From assembly GCF_004804275.1 (NCBI RefSeq), contig NZ_STGI01000009.1, forward strand, positions 174,817 through 238,816: a stretch of DNA of 64,000 nucleotides, read 5' to 3'. The position numbers and the translations under genes were made by a program. Of this stretch, positions 43,653 to 53,698 are shown piece by piece. The DNA comes from Herbaspirillum sp. ST 5-3. Its GTDB lineage: Bacteria > Pseudomonadota > Gammaproteobacteria > Burkholderiales > Burkholderiaceae_D. Position 1 is the first letter of the stretch. Each line of letters begins with the position of its first letter. The notes beneath the pieces are model-generated. The model worked only from the letters and a program-made list of their open reading frames with translations, ran no database searches and had not been told where the DNA came from.

Positions 43653-44660
43653 ATGGACAACGAAAATCCGCGCGCCCGCCTCTATTATCTGTTTGGCGCA
43701 AACAGCCCTCAGAAATCTTCATGGCTGGAACGCTTGCCGGCTGGTTTGTTTGCAATCTCGGTCGGCTTGTTCGGCTTGCTCGCAGCATGGCGCCGGGCAG
43801 CCGCTTACCGATGGGATTTCGCCGCAGATGTCAGTGAACTGCTGATCTGGCCGGTGACCGCCATCTGGGGCGCATCCCTGCTGCTGTACATCCTCAAGTG
43901 CAGGTTCTATCCGAAGGCGGTGATGCGCGAGTACAGGCATCCGGTACACGGATCGCTGCAAGCACTGATACCGCTGTCGATACTGCTGGCCGTCATCCAA
44001 TTCAAGCAGCCCGGGCAGGACGTATGGCTGGTATTGACGCTGCTGGCGCTGGGCTTGAACCTGATCATCGCGCTACCCGTCGTCTCCGTGCTCGCCACGG
44101 GCCAGATGCCTTCCAATGCCGTCACACCCGCACTTTACCTGCCTGTCGTCGGCGGCGCGCTGATCGGCGGCATGACGCTGGGCGCGCTGCATTATCCGGG
44201 ATGGGGCGCCCTGCTGTTCGGCACCGGGATATCGGGCTGGGCGCTGCTCGAAGCGCGCATTCTCAGCACCTTGTTTGAAGGCCCTATGCCGGAGGCGGTG
44301 CGCCCTACGATAGGCGTGGAACTGGCGCCGCCCACCATTGCAACCCTGACGGCAGCGACCATCTGGCCGGAGTTGCCGGGTGAAGCGCTGGCAATCGGAT
44401 TGGGACTGTCGATCGGTCCTTTTGTCGGCGTGATGGTGCGCTATCACTGGTGGACCAAGGTTCCCTTCTCGATCGGCTTCTGGTCGTTCTCGTTTCCACT
44501 GGCAGCACTGGCCAGCGTGATGCTGGAAACCGTCCACCGCGGCGGCTGGCCGCTCTGGATCGGCATCCTGGCGCTGGTGCTGGCGTCGACGGTTATCGCA
44601 TTCCTCAGCTTGCGCACCCTGATCCTGCTGGCACAAGGCAGGCTGTTCCCGAACCAGTAA
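43653..44660 (+). CDS. SLAC1/TehA-family anion channel or C4-dicarboxylate exporter
   Basis: 335 residues with ten hydrophobic helices. TehA/SLAC1 features: LERLPAGLFAISVGLFGLLA at the first helix, TPALYLPVVGGALIGGM, and GFWSFSFPLAALASVMLETV near the C terminus. The family includes tellurite-resistance protein TehA, C4-dicarboxylate exporters and plant SLAC1 anion channels; the substrate is not readable here. Monocistronic. Confidence 0.85.
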   Translation: MDNENPRARLYYLFGANSPQKSSWLERLPAGLFAISVGLFGLLAAWRRAAAYRWDFAADVSELLIWPVTAIWGASLLLYILKCRFYPKAVMREYRHPVHGSLQALIPLSILLAVIQFKQPGQDVWLVLTLLALGLNLIIALPVVSVLATGQMPSNAVTPALYLPVVGGALIGGMTLGALHYPGWGALLFGTGISGWALLEARILSTLFEGPMPEAVRPTIGVELAPPTIATLTAATIWPELPGEALAIGLGLSIGPFVGVMVRYHWWTKVPFSIGFWSFSFPLAALASVMLETVHRGGWPLWIGILALVLASTVIAFLSLRTLILLAQGRLFPNQ

Positions 44661-44696
44661 AGCGGCACCGCGTCATTCCTCACTCCCTGCTCCCCT

Positions 44697-44729
44697 GCCG
44701 GCACCATCCGTCCATTGGGTGGTGCCGGC
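44697..44729 (+). terminator. Terminator-like hairpin after the TehA-like gene
   Basis: 10-bp stem GCCGGCACCA (44697-44706) / TGGTGCCGGC (44720-44729), extendable by wobble pairs. There is no T-run after it, so termination strength is uncertain. Confidence 0.45.
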
Positions 44730-44848
44730 TCTCCTGAAAAAAATAATGGTGGTGTTGTAAGTAATCCGGATCTGGCGCGACTACTGTTCAGCCGGATCAC
44801 CGGCTCTTTATATATCCGATCCATTTTTATTGATTGAAGGAGAGTTCC

Positions 44849-45106
44849 ATGAACAAACGCCACGCCCTGCTCGCTACCGCCCTTGCCACCGTTTGCATCG
44901 CCGGTCTCGGCACCGCCCATGCCGCCGACAGCGACAAGGAGAAATGCTTCGGCATCGCCAAGGCCGGCCAGAACGATTGCGCCAGCGTTACCGGCACGCA
45001 TTCTTGTGCGGGTCAGGCCAAGAAGGACAAGGATCCGACTGAATTCAAACTCGTCGCCAAAGGCACTTGCACCCAGATGGGCGGCAAGATGAGCGCGTCG
45101 AAGTAA
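44849..45106 (+). CDS. bufA1: Bufferin precursor BufA1 (DUF2282)
   Basis: 85 residues from ATG 44849 with AAGGAG upstream. A signal peptide ends near AHA (residue ~26). The mature peptide has the DUF2282 pattern with four Cys: [28 protein letters not shown] and [10 protein letters not shown]. Bufferins are exported copper-buffering peptides whose Cys residues are converted to thiooxazole groups by a DUF692 enzyme. It is followed 20 bp later by the maturase and then a DoxX gene, the standard bufferin operon order. An inverted repeat AGCCGG-ATCA-CCGGCT at 44790-44805 lies in the presumed promoter. Confidence 0.9.
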   Translation: MNKRHALLATALATVCIAGLGTAHAADSDKEKCFGIAKAGQNDCASVTGTHSCAGQAKKDKDPTEFKLVAKGTCTQMGGKMSASK

Positions 45107-45126
45107 TATCAGTGCGGAGCCGCGCC

Positions 45127-46764
45127 ATGCCGCATTCTGACCAATCATCGCTTGCACGGCTGGGTTTCGGAGTCGGCTTGCGGGCTCCGCACTACCGCGA
45201 ATTTCTCGACAAGCGACCGAGGGTCGATTGGCTTGAGGCCCATACGGAAAATTATGTCGAGGCAGGCGGATGGGATGCGCATGTGCTGCAGCGCTTGCGC
45301 GAGGATTATCCGATTAGCCTGCATGGCGTCGGCATGGGTATCGGCTCGGCGCGCGGGTTTTCCGAACGCCATCTGGAGAAGGTGCGCGAGCTCGTTTTGC
45401 GCATTGAACCAGCGCTGGTATCCGAACATCTTTGCTGGGGCGCGGTGGACGACCGTCATTTGAACGATCTGCTGCCGATGCCATTGACGCGCGAAGCCTT
45501 GACGCTGATCTGCGAACGCGTCGATCGCATCCAGGAAGTGCTGGGAAGACAGATCCTGCTCGAAAACGTGTCGACCTATTTGCGCTACCGCGATGATGCG
45601 ATGAGCGAGGCGGAATTCCTTGCAGCGGTCGCAGCGCGCACCGGGTGCGGCATTCTGCTCGACATCAATAATCTCTACGTCAATCTTTGCAATCACAATG
45701 AAGACCCGATCGCGGCGATGGCGTCGATCGCACCGGCCAGCGTGGTCGAAATGCATCTGGCGGGGCACCTCGTAACGCCCGATGCGGTCATCGATCATCA
45801 CGGCGACCGTGTGGCGGATTCGGTATGGGATTTATATGAAAAGGCCGTACGACGCTTCGGCCGGGTAGCGACCCTGATCGAATGGGATACCGACATTCCT
45901 GCACTCGATGTGCTGCTCGATGAAGCGCAGCATGCGCGGCATATCGCGAACGCCGTACAGCAATGCATGGAAGCCGAAAGGATCGCGCTGTCGCAACAAG
46001 CATTTTCCAATGCGCTGTTGGACGCGAAGACCGAAGTACTGGTGCTGCCCCTGTTCAAGGGCGATGCGCAGCTTGCGGAACAGCGTCTTGCCCTGTATCG
46101 CGGCAACCTCACCGGCAACTGGGACAAGACATTGTCGTCCGCCTATCCGGTCCTGAAGACACTGGTCGGCGAGGAGTTCTTCACTGCCCTCGTGCGCGCC
46201 TATGGCAAGGCCTATCCCTCCAGAGTGGGCGACCTGAATCAGTTCGGTGCGGAGTTCCCGCACTTCCTCGAAACGTTTGCGCATGTGGCCGACTATCCGT
46301 ATTTCCCGGACATGGCACGCCTGGAGTGGATGCTGCACCGCGCGCATTATGCGTCGAATGCGGATGCGATCGATCCGGGGAAGTTGATGCAACTGCAGCC
46401 CGAACAGCTCGATGGCGCGCGCTTCATCCTGCATCCGGCATGCCGGCTGTTCGCCTCGACCTGGGCCGTGGTTGAACTATGGCAGGCGCACCAAACAGAC
46501 CTGGATGCGGAATTTCCGCGCGAGATTGCGCATGCCAGTCATGCGCTGATCGTGCGGCCGCAATGGAAGGCCGGTGTCTTGCCGCTGACGCAGGCCGAGC
46601 ATGCCGCGCTGATGGCGCTGCAGCAAGGGCACGCATTGGGTACGGCGCTCGATGCGGCGCTTGCGGTGGATGCGGATTTCGACTTTGGCGCATATCTGCA
46701 GCAGTGCTTGCGGCATAAAGTGCTGGTCGATATCGAATTGAACGAACACACTGTGAAGGAGTGA
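45127..46764 (+). CDS. Fused bufferin maturase: DUF692 (BufB) plus DUF2063 (BufC)
   Basis: 545 residues from ATG 45127 (GGAG upstream). Residues ~10-280 are the DUF692 multinuclear non-haem iron oxidase: [66 protein letters not shown] and [11 protein letters not shown] supply the metal-binding His, Glu, Asp and Asn. Residues ~295-545 are DUF2063: [53 protein letters not shown]. BufB and BufC are usually separate proteins that form a complex; here one gene encodes both. It modifies Cys of the upstream precursor. It overlaps no neighbour; DoxX follows after 4 bp. Confidence 0.9.
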   Translation: MPHSDQSSLARLGFGVGLRAPHYREFLDKRPRVDWLEAHTENYVEAGGWDAHVLQRLREDYPISLHGVGMGIGSARGFSERHLEKVRELVLRIEPALVSEHLCWGAVDDRHLNDLLPMPLTREALTLICERVDRIQEVLGRQILLENVSTYLRYRDDAMSEAEFLAAVAARTGCGILLDINNLYVNLCNHNEDPIAAMASIAPASVVEMHLAGHLVTPDAVIDHHGDRVADSVWDLYEKAVRRFGRVATLIEWDTDIPALDVLLDEAQHARHIANAVQQCMEAERIALSQQAFSNALLDAKTEVLVLPLFKGDAQLAEQRLALYRGNLTGNWDKTLSSAYPVLKTLVGEEFFTALVRAYGKAYPSRVGDLNQFGAEFPHFLETFAHVADYPYFPDMARLEWMLHRAHYASNADAIDPGKLMQLQPEQLDGARFILHPACRLFASTWAVVELWQAHQTDLDAEFPREIAHASHALIVRPQWKAGVLPLTQAEHAALMALQQGHALGTALDAALAVDADFDFGAYLQQCLRHKVLVDIELNEHTVKE

Positions 46765-46768
46765 GAGG

Positions 46769-47224
46769 ATGGAATCGATTCTGCGATTGCACCGCGACGT
46801 GATCCGATACGATGCACGGATCACCGATTGGGCCGGCTCACTGCTGAGCCTGGCGATTCGGCTGTTCGTCGGCTGGCAGTTCTTCAAGGCCGGCATGGTG
46901 AAGGTCAGCGATTGGGACGCGACGCTTGCGCTGTTCCAGTATGAATATCACGTCCCGCTGCTGCCGCCCGCGCTGGCCGCATGGATGGGCGCATCGGGCG
47001 AACTGGTATTCCCGGTGCTGCTCGCGCTCGGCCTGCTGACGCGGCCCGCCGCGCTGGGCCTGTTTGTTGTCAATGCGATGGCAGTGCTGTCGTATCCGGC
47101 ATTGTTCACATTTGAATGCCCGGCAGCGATCAATGACCACTTCTATTGGGGTGCGCTGCTGCTGGTGCTGGTTGGCTTTGGGGCGGGACGGATTTCGCTG
47201 GATGACTGGCTGTCGCGGAAATAG
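46769..47224 (+). CDS. DoxX-family membrane protein of the bufferin operon
   Basis: 151 residues from ATG 46769, ribosome-binding site inside the end of the maturase gene. Four hydrophobic helices with the DoxX start LLSLAIRLFVGWQFFKAGMV and SGELVFPVLLALGLLTRPAA. DoxX genes regularly close bufferin operons. Their role is unproven; a membrane redox or export accessory function is suggested. Confidence 0.88.
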   Translation: MESILRLHRDVIRYDARITDWAGSLLSLAIRLFVGWQFFKAGMVKVSDWDATLALFQYEYHVPLLPPALAAWMGASGELVFPVLLALGLLTRPAALGLFVVNAMAVLSYPALFTFECPAAINDHFYWGALLLVLVGFGAGRISLDDWLSRK

Positions 47225-47273
47225 CAGCCCGGGCCGGGCTCGATGCCCGGCCGGCAGTGGTGACCGATCGAGA

Positions 47274-47984
47274 TTACAGCGTCTCGGTACGCCTGTTCCC
47301 CCGTCGATCGGCGGAATGGGAAGAGACGCGGAATTCGAGGTTGGTGATGCCGACTGCTCCGGGCGGGCCGGCGACAAAACCGAAGCCTTGCTTCACCGGA
47401 AACAGGCAGTTGTCGCGCAGCATCAAATCGGTATGGCAGTTGGGCGTCGGGCTGTACAAGTGCGGCTTGATTTCATCCCAGACGGGCTCGGTGACCCAGC
47501 CGTAGAGATACAGCTGGTGCGGATACAGCGAGCTGTCGGATTCAATGTAGCCCTTCTGGTTCTTCTGCAGCGGCGGCTTGGACGGCAAACTGTTGGAGAC
47601 GGACAGCTCGACCGATCCCTCGCCGATCGGGAAGGCTTCCTCGTTCTGGAAGGTCGCATACGCCAGCCGCAGATGCCATCGGCAGGTCAGGGTGATGTTC
47701 TTTTCCATGCCCACTTTTTCGGTGGCCATCGACAGGCCGTCGGCCACCGTCAGCTGCGTGCAGGTGACCTGCCCGATCAGCGTCGGTTCCAGCTTGCGGA
47801 ATTCGTCGAGATTTTCGTGCAGATTCCAGAAAAACCACTTTACCCGCTCGCCCTCGCTCATCTCGGCCAGGTCGGAAATCGGCCGGGAGCCGTGAGATTC
47901 AATCATCCGCATCACTTCCTTGCGTGATTTTTCATGCGCGTCATCAATTTCGGTACCAAATCGCTGGATGTAATCGCTCCGCAT
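47274..47984 (-). CDS. Hypothetical protein
   Basis: 236 residues from ATG 47984 (GGAG upstream). Soluble, mixed alpha/beta, no signal peptide. The N-terminal ~75 residues are helical (YIQRFGTEIDDAHEKSRKEV; VKWFFWNLHENLDEFRKLEP), then beta-rich with aromatic and Pro clusters (HQLYLYGWVTEPVWDEIKPH; GFGFVAGPPGAVGITNLEFR). Family not recognised. It converges with the bufferin operon. Confidence 0.65.
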   Translation of the reverse strand: MRSDYIQRFGTEIDDAHEKSRKEVMRMIESHGSRPISDLAEMSEGERVKWFFWNLHENLDEFRKLEPTLIGQVTCTQLTVADGLSMATEKVGMEKNITLTCRWHLRLAYATFQNEEAFPIGEGSVELSVSNSLPSKPPLQKNQKGYIESDSSLYPHQLYLYGWVTEPVWDEIKPHLYSPTPNCHTDLMLRDNCLFPVKQGFGFVAGPPGAVGITNLEFRVSSHSADRRGNRRTETL

Positions 47985-48266
47985 AAAGCTCTCCAAGAGT
48001 CGCCTGCAAATAATTCAGTGTAGAACCCATTTCGCAAAAAAACAGGGGTGCGAGGCCCGCGCATACCGAATCACCGGCATGCGACGACACCGGCCTCTTG
48101 CGGGTAGATCATTTGTCCATGAAGTTAGTTCAGGAAGCGGCGGCGGATTTTGCGCGTATTTCGCGGAAAAGGGACGGATTTCGGGCGATACTCGGCGTTA
48201 GAACGCGATGCACGCCGGGGTAGTATGCAAGCTGGACATTCCTTATCAACTCAAAGAAAGAGCCCT

Positions 48267-48926
48267 ATGCCGAGCCTCATTTACATAGCCGATCCGATGT
48301 GTTCCTGGTGCTACGGCTTCGGGCCTGAGCTCGCGGCGCTGCTGGAAGGCTTGCCCGGCATGCCGATCGAAATCGTGGTCGGCGGACTGCGGCCGTATGC
48401 GACGAAGCCGATGGATGCGTCATTGAAGGAATCGCTGCTGGAACACTGGCACAAGGTGGCCGACCAGACCGGCCTGCCGTTTTCCTACGACGGCTTGTCA
48501 CGCGAAGGCTTTATCTATAACACCGAGCCGGCGTGCCGGGCAGTCGTCGCAGCGCGCATGCTGGCGCCGAAAGCGTCGCTGTTCGCGTTCCATGAAATCC
48601 AGCGCGCCTTCTATTCCGAAGGACAGGATGTGACGCAGGGCAAGGTTCTGGCATCGATTGTCGTCAAGGCCTTGAGCGAGTCCGGATTTCCGACGGATGA
48701 GGAGACCTTCCTGACAGTCTGGAATTCGGACGCCGCGATCACGGCCACGCGCGATGATTTCCTGCAGGCCGAACGCTGGGGCGTCAGCGGTTTTCCGACC
48801 CTGGTGCTGGAACGCGACGGACAACTGGATATGGTCACGGCCGGTTATGTCTCGATGCCGAAACTGATCGACTTGCTGCAGGAGATCGTGGACAAGAACC
48901 AGCCGCAGGCGGGCAGCCCGAGCTGA
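48267..48926 (+). CDS. DsbA/FrnE-like thioredoxin-fold protein
   Basis: 219 residues from ATG 48267 (MPSLIYIADPMCSWCYGFGP). The active site is C-S-W-C at residues 12-15, in the cytosolic DsbA-like/FrnE group, with the helical insert and GVSGFPTLVLERDGQL carrying the cis-Pro. No signal peptide, so probably a cytoplasmic disulfide oxidoreductase or glutathione-dependent isomerase. Followed by a strong bidirectional terminator. Confidence 0.88.
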   Translation: MPSLIYIADPMCSWCYGFGPELAALLEGLPGMPIEIVVGGLRPYATKPMDASLKESLLEHWHKVADQTGLPFSYDGLSREGFIYNTEPACRAVVAARMLAPKASLFAFHEIQRAFYSEGQDVTQGKVLASIVVKALSESGFPTDEETFLTVWNSDAAITATRDDFLQAERWGVSGFPTLVLERDGQLDMVTAGYVSMPKLIDLLQEIVDKNQPQAGSPS

Positions 48927-48953
48927 TCGAAACTTCCTGCGGCAATAAAAAAA

Positions 48954-48979
48954 CCCGGCGCCATTTTCGTGGCGCCGGG
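48954..48979. terminator. Bidirectional rho-independent terminator
   Basis: Perfect 10-bp stem CCCGGCGCCA (48954-48963) / TGGCGCCGGG (48970-48979), flanked by A-run on the left and T-run on the right. It serves both the DsbA-like gene (plus) and the Ala/Lys-rich gene (minus). Confidence 0.92.
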
Positions 48980-49036
48980 TTTTTTGCTGTTCGGCGTGCG
49001 GCCCCGGAGGGCCTTGCTTGCAGCTTGCTTCGCTGC

Positions 49037-49255
49037 TTACTTGGCAGCGGCTTTCTTGGCCTTGGCGTGCTTGACATGCTTGACGTGCTTGGCCTTCTTC
49101 GCCTTCTTGACCTTCTTGGCCGGCTTGGCTGCCGGTTCCGCCGGAGTCGCGGCAGCTGCCGGAGCAGCCGGCGTTGCGGGAGCAGCAGGAGTTTGTGCAA
49201 ATGCGGTGCCTGCGGCAAACGCGGCGGCAATCAGGGCAGCGATCAGTTTTTTCAT
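49037..49255 (-). CDS. Small exported Ala/Pro-Lys/His-rich protein
   Basis: 72 residues from ATG 49255 (AAGGA upstream). Signal peptide 1-20 (ends AFAQ), then an Ala/Pro/Thr linker (residues 21-45) and a strongly cationic tail of repeated K-x-x-K-K-A and KHVKHVKHAKAKK. Such tails resemble histone H1-like proteins, but this one is exported. It could bind metal through His, or anionic polymers. No named family. Confidence 0.7.
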   Translation of the reverse strand: MKKLIAALIAAAFAAGTAFAQTPAAPATPAAPAAAATPAEPAAKPAKKVKKAKKAKHVKHVKHAKAKKAAAK

Positions 49256-49376
49256 GTTACGTATCCTTGGAGTTGAATGTAGACAGACTCTACCCTTCCA
49301 CTAACGCGCAGGCCGGAATTTTGTTGACTGGAAACGCGACATTTTCTGACGTTGACAGGCGCTCGCACCACAAAAA

Positions 49377-49408
49377 AGCGCGGATGAACCCAGGGGCCCA
49401 TCCGCGCT
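49377..49408 (-). terminator. Rho-independent terminator of phaB
   Basis: 10-bp stem AGCGCGGATG (49377-49386) / CATCCGCGCT (49399-49408). On the minus strand it is followed by six U (A-run at 49372-49377). Confidence 0.88.
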
Positions 49409-49442
49409 CTTGACTGAACGCCAACTGTGACGCTTTTACCGG

Positions 49443-50183
49443 TCAATACATATGCTGGCCACCGTTGATGGCGATATTCGCGCCGGTCAGGAAAGCCGCT
49501 TCATCGGATGCCAGATAGGCAACCAGGCCCGCCACTTCCTCCGGCTTGCCGAGACGGCCCATCGGGATTTGCGGAATGATTTTACTGTCGAGCACCTCTT
49601 TGGGGATGGCCATCACCATCTTGGTGCCGATATAGCCCGGCGAGATGGTGTTGACCGTGACGCCCTTGCGCGCGACTTCCAGCGCCAGCGCCTTGGTGAA
49701 GCCGTGCATGCCGGCTTTCGCTGCCGAGTAGTTGGTCTGGCCGAACGCGCCCTTCTGGCCGTTGACGGAAGAAATGTTGATGATGCGGCCCCAGCCGCGG
49801 TCCGCCATGCCGTCGCATACCGGCTTGGTCATGTTGAAGACGGAATCGAGGTTGGTCCTGATCACCGCATCCCAATTGACCTTGTCCATCTTCTTGAACG
49901 TCATGTCGCGCGTGATGCCGGCATTATTGACCAGCACATCGACCGGACCGATTTCCTCGGTGATTTTCGTGATGCATGCCTGTGCCGAATCAAAGTCCGC
50001 GACGTCGCACGGATATGCACGGAAATTGAAGCCCTGCTGCTCCATCGAGCTCAGCCACTCCGCAGCCTTGGTGTTGCCGGGTGAATGGGTAGTGACAACC
50101 TGGTAACCGAGCGCAGCCATCTTGATACAGATTGCTTCGCCAAGACCTCCCATACCGCCTGTGACTAATGCGACTCTTGCCAT
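49443..50183 (-). CDS. phaB: Acetoacetyl-CoA reductase
   Basis: 246 residues from ATG 50183. Short-chain dehydrogenase that reduces acetoacetyl-CoA to (R)-3-hydroxybutyryl-CoA with NADPH. Rossmann motif VTGGMGGLGEAIC; NNAGITRD; catalytic Ser, Tyr and Lys in NISSVNGQKGAFGQTNYSAAKAG; and the PhaB-like end FLTGANIAINGGQHMY. It follows phaA by 137 bp on the same strand and is closed by the terminator at 49377. Confidence 0.96.
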   Translation of the reverse strand: MARVALVTGGMGGLGEAICIKMAALGYQVVTTHSPGNTKAAEWLSSMEQQGFNFRAYPCDVADFDSAQACITKITEEIGPVDVLVNNAGITRDMTFKKMDKVNWDAVIRTNLDSVFNMTKPVCDGMADRGWGRIINISSVNGQKGAFGQTNYSAAKAGMHGFTKALALEVARKGVTVNTISPGYIGTKMVMAIPKEVLDSKIIPQIPMGRLGKPEEVAGLVAYLASDEAAFLTGANIAINGGQHMY

Positions 50184-50320
50184 GTTCGTTTCTCTCTATG
50201 TCGAATGCGATGAAAAAATCTGCCAACCATCGGGGAAACGGCATGCCAAGAGTGCTTCGGACGACGTCGCCGAATGCGGCTCACCAACCGTGCGCATCTC
50301 CCCTTTTTGCTCCGTGTCGC

Positions 50321-51496
50321 TTAACGCTCCACAGCCAATGCAACACCCATGCCACCGCCTATGCACAGGCTGGCAAGGCCGCGCTTGACGTCGCGGCGAA
50401 TCATTTCGTGCAGCAGCGTGACGAGGATGCGGCAGCCCGATGCGCCGATCGGATGGCCGATCGCGATGGCGCCGCCGTTCACGTTGATCTTGCTGGTATC
50501 CCAGCCCATTTCCTTGTTGACGCCGAGCGCCTGCGCGGCGAACGCCTCGTTGATCTCCATGAGTTCGAGGTCCTGATGCGTCCAGCCGGCCTTCTTCAGG
50601 CACAGCTGCGTAGCCGGAACCGGGCCCATGCCCATGATGCTCGGATCAACGCCGGCGGAGGAATACGCCTTGATGCGCGCCATCGGCTTCAGGCCAAGCT
50701 CGTCGGCCTTCCTGGCCGACATCATGATGACGGCCGCTGCGCCGTCGTTGATGCCGGACGCGTTGCCGGCGGTGACGGTGCCATCCTTGGCAAAGGCGGG
50801 ACGCAGGCTGGCCAGCGCATCGAGCGTGACGCCCGGCTTGATGAATTCATCGGTGTCGAAGGTGACTGTGCCCTTTTTCGACGCAATTTCGAAAGGAATG
50901 ATTTCATCCTTGAACTTGCCGGCCTTCTGCGCGGCTTCCGCCTTGTTCTGCGACGCGACGGAAAACTCGTCCTGCTCCTGGCGCGAGATGCCGTACTTCT
51001 TCGCGACGTTCTCGGCGGTGATGCCCATGTGGTACTGGTTGTAGACGTCCCACAATCCGTCGACGATCATGGTATCGACCAGCTTGGCGTCGCCCATGCG
51101 GAAGCCATCGCGCGAGCCGTTCAGCACATGCGGGGAAGCGCTCATGTTTTCCTGGCCGCCGGCGATGACGATTTCCGCGTCGCCGCTCTTGATGGCCTGT
51201 GCCGCGAGGTGCGTTGCGCGCAGGCCGCTGCCGCACACCATATTGATCGTCATGCCCGGGACCATGTCAGGGAGACCGGCGCGGATCACCGCCTGCCGCG
51301 CAGGGTTCTGGCCCACGCCAGCGGTCAAGACCTGTCCCATGATCACCTCGCTCACCTGATCCGGAGCGATGCCGGTCTTTGCGAGCAGAGTCTTGATCAC
51401 ATGGGCACCGAGGTCCGAGGCAGCGACCTTGGCCAGGCTGCCGCCGAATTTCCCGACGGCGGTGCGGCCTGCGGCGACGATTACGACATCATTCAT
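50321..51496 (-). CDS. phaA: Acetyl-CoA acetyltransferase
   Basis: 391 residues from ATG 51496 (GGGAG upstream). Biosynthetic thiolase condensing two acetyl-CoA. Catalytic Cys in [26 protein letters not shown], His in [17 protein letters not shown] and the C-terminal Cys in [12 protein letters not shown]. With phaB it supplies monomers for PHB; phaC is not in this window. Confidence 0.94.
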   Translation of the reverse strand: MNDVVIVAAGRTAVGKFGGSLAKVAASDLGAHVIKTLLAKTGIAPDQVSEVIMGQVLTAGVGQNPARQAVIRAGLPDMVPGMTINMVCGSGLRATHLAAQAIKSGDAEIVIAGGQENMSASPHVLNGSRDGFRMGDAKLVDTMIVDGLWDVYNQYHMGITAENVAKKYGISRQEQDEFSVASQNKAEAAQKAGKFKDEIIPFEIASKKGTVTFDTDEFIKPGVTLDALASLRPAFAKDGTVTAGNASGINDGAAAVIMMSARKADELGLKPMARIKAYSSAGVDPSIMGMGPVPATQLCLKKAGWTHQDLELMEINEAFAAQALGVNKEMGWDTSKINVNGGAIAIGHPIGASGCRILVTLLHEMIRRDVKRGLASLCIGGGMGVALAVER

Positions 51497-51817
51497 TTCA
51501 ATCTCCCTGGAAACGACAAACAATACAGTGACGACTCGCCCAGACGCTACGCGGCGATGACTGGAACCGTTGAAAAATTAGCTTTCTATCATAACGTCCG
51601 GCACTGTCATCTCGTTTGATCTGACGCAATCGCGGCGCCGAGATAAAAGTACGAACGTACGTGCAACCCCAGCCAGGTGCGCCATCACAACCTGTGCGCA
51701 CTATAGCAAGATTCAGCGCGGCATCCGAAAATCATGCCGGCGGAATGACGAGAATATGCCCTCGCAAAATGACGGGAGCATGAATGAGATGAAGAATGTT
51801 GAGTGCGAGGCGTGTCG
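51497..51817. promoter_or_regulatory. 321-bp region upstream of phaA
   Basis: No gene. It holds the phaA promoter and an inverted repeat GTACG-AA-CGTAC at 51649-51660, continuing into CGTACGTGC, which could be an operator. Otherwise nothing distinctive. Confidence 0.4.
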
Positions 51818-53470
51818 TCAGCACTCTTGCAAATGTTCGCCGTCATGCATGTGTGCATGTGCGAGTTGCGGACGTGCCGGTGTCGATGATGGCAATGCGA
51901 TGACGGCATTCGGCGCGGGCACCGCGTTCTCCACCTTGAAGATCGCGACTGCCTTGCCGAGCGTCATGGCCTGGTCCTGCATGCTGTGCGCAGCAGCGGC
52001 GGCTTGCTCGACGAGTGCGGCATTCTGCTGCGTCATTTCATCCATCTTCGCAATCGACCGGCTGACTTCTTCGATGTCGGCACTTTGCTCCGCGCTCGCG
52101 GCGGTAATCTCGCGCATGATGTTGGCGACGTGCATCACGGAGTTCACGATGTCATCCATGGTCTTGCCGGCCTGATCGACCAGCTTGCTGCCGGCATCGA
52201 CTTTCTCGACCGAGTCGTGGATCAAGTCCTTGATCTCCTTCGCCGCACTCGCGGAACGCTGGGCAAGATTGCGCACTTCCGCGGCAACCACGGCAAATCC
52301 CCTGCCCTGCTCGCCGGCGCGTGCCGCTTCCACCGCGGCATTGAGCGCCAATATGTTGGTCTGGAAAGCGATGCCGTCGATCACGCCGATGATATCGACG
52401 ATCCTGCGCGAGCTGTCCTTGATCGATCCCATGGTGCCGACGACTTCACCGACCACTTCGCCGCCTTTCACCGCGACATCTGATGCGGATACCACGAGAC
52501 TATTTGCCTCTTTCGCATGCGCCGCATTCTGCTTGACTGCGGTAGTCAGTTGCGCCATGGAGTCGGCCGTTTCCTGCAAGGCGCCTGCCTGTATTTCAGT
52601 GCGAGAGGAAAGATCGGCATTGCCTGCGGCGATTTCGCGCGATGCGACGGTGATCGAATCAGTGCTGAGGCGCACGTCGCGCACGATCCTGTGCAGGCCG
52701 TCGTTCATGTCGCGCAGAGCAAGCAGCAGCTGGCTGACCTCATCCTTGCCGGAGACAGGGACTTGCGATGCCAGCTCGCCGGCGGCGACACGGCGCGCGA
52801 CCTGCACCGCGTCATGCAAGGGAGAAGTGATGCTGCGCGTCGTCGCCCAGGCGAGAACGCCACCCGCTGCCAGTGCGATGGCGCCGATGGCAAACAGCAC
52901 GTTCATCAACTGCTTGCCGGATTCCACCGTTGCATCGAGCACATGATGCGCCGCGGCCTGCTGGATGTCGACCAGCTGGTTGATATCGGCCAGCGCCTGC
53001 TGGTTGAGTGGATCGATACGGCTTGCGATCAGCTTGATGGCATCTTCGCTGTTGAATGCGCCGATCAGGCGGATGGCTTCCCTGAACGGCACATCGGTTT
53101 CCACATCGAGCCGCGTGATGTCGGCGAGGAGTTTCTTTTCCGTTTCGGTCAGCCCCAGCGCGATCAGCTTGTCACGCGCTTCGGCGAAGCGCTTGCGCAG
53201 CGCCTTGACCTTTTCCTCTTCGCGCTGCATGGCCGTGATGTCGGATTGCAGGCCGATGTTGCGCATCGCAATGCCGCCTTCCAGCAAGGCGCTCTTGATG
53301 CTTCCCGCCAGGCTGCTCTTGGCATTGCTGACTTCCAGCCCGGCGATCATCGCTTCACGGTTGCGTGTGCTGATCAGGTTGTCGGCGGCGAGGACCACGA
53401 TCAGCATGGCGAGCATGATGCCAAAGCCGATGGCGAGCCGGGTACCGATGCGCAAGCTGCGAAAGTTCAT
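51818..53470 (-). CDS. Methyl-accepting chemotaxis protein
   Basis: 550 residues from ATG 53470. Transmembrane helix ~12-31, a ~155-residue four-helix-bundle periplasmic ligand domain, second transmembrane helix ~188-208, HAMP, and the signalling domain with the conserved hairpin tip (LALNAAVEAARAGEQGRGFA, VAAEVRNLAQRSA). There is no CheR-tethering pentapeptide; the tail is His-rich (AHAHMHDGEHLQEC). The ligand is unknown. No che genes adjacent. Confidence 0.95.
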   Translation of the reverse strand: MNFRSLRIGTRLAIGFGIMLAMLIVVLAADNLISTRNREAMIAGLEVSNAKSSLAGSIKSALLEGGIAMRNIGLQSDITAMQREEEKVKALRKRFAEARDKLIALGLTETEKKLLADITRLDVETDVPFREAIRLIGAFNSEDAIKLIASRIDPLNQQALADINQLVDIQQAAAHHVLDATVESGKQLMNVLFAIGAIALAAGGVLAWATTRSITSPLHDAVQVARRVAAGELASQVPVSGKDEVSQLLLALRDMNDGLHRIVRDVRLSTDSITVASREIAAGNADLSSRTEIQAGALQETADSMAQLTTAVKQNAAHAKEANSLVVSASDVAVKGGEVVGEVVGTMGSIKDSSRRIVDIIGVIDGIAFQTNILALNAAVEAARAGEQGRGFAVVAAEVRNLAQRSASAAKEIKDLIHDSVEKVDAGSKLVDQAGKTMDDIVNSVMHVANIMREITAASAEQSADIEEVSRSIAKMDEMTQQNAALVEQAAAAAHSMQDQAMTLGKAVAIFKVENAVPAPNAVIALPSSTPARPQLAHAHMHDGEHLQEC

Positions 53471-53698
53471 GATTTCTCTCCCGGAACCCGAGGAAGGCTG
53501 CCGTGCAATTAGTGTTGGCGGTTAGTAGAGGAAACCGTATGCGTGCGCACTGTAACAGCACTACGCCAATACAAAACACCGAATATTTGCGGGAGAGCCG
53601 ATCAATGTTCGGCAGGCAACGAGGGAATCAATCTGGACGTCCGCGCCCGCGCAAGGCGGGGCGGCGTCGGGGGATGGCGAGAGGGACGAAGGCTTTCG

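Noticed and set aside
44761..44848. ECF-sigma promoter for the bufferin operon linked to the sigma gene at 12517
   Set aside because: A GTAA-like element is present but no matching -10 half at the right spacing could be defended, and nothing ties the two loci together.
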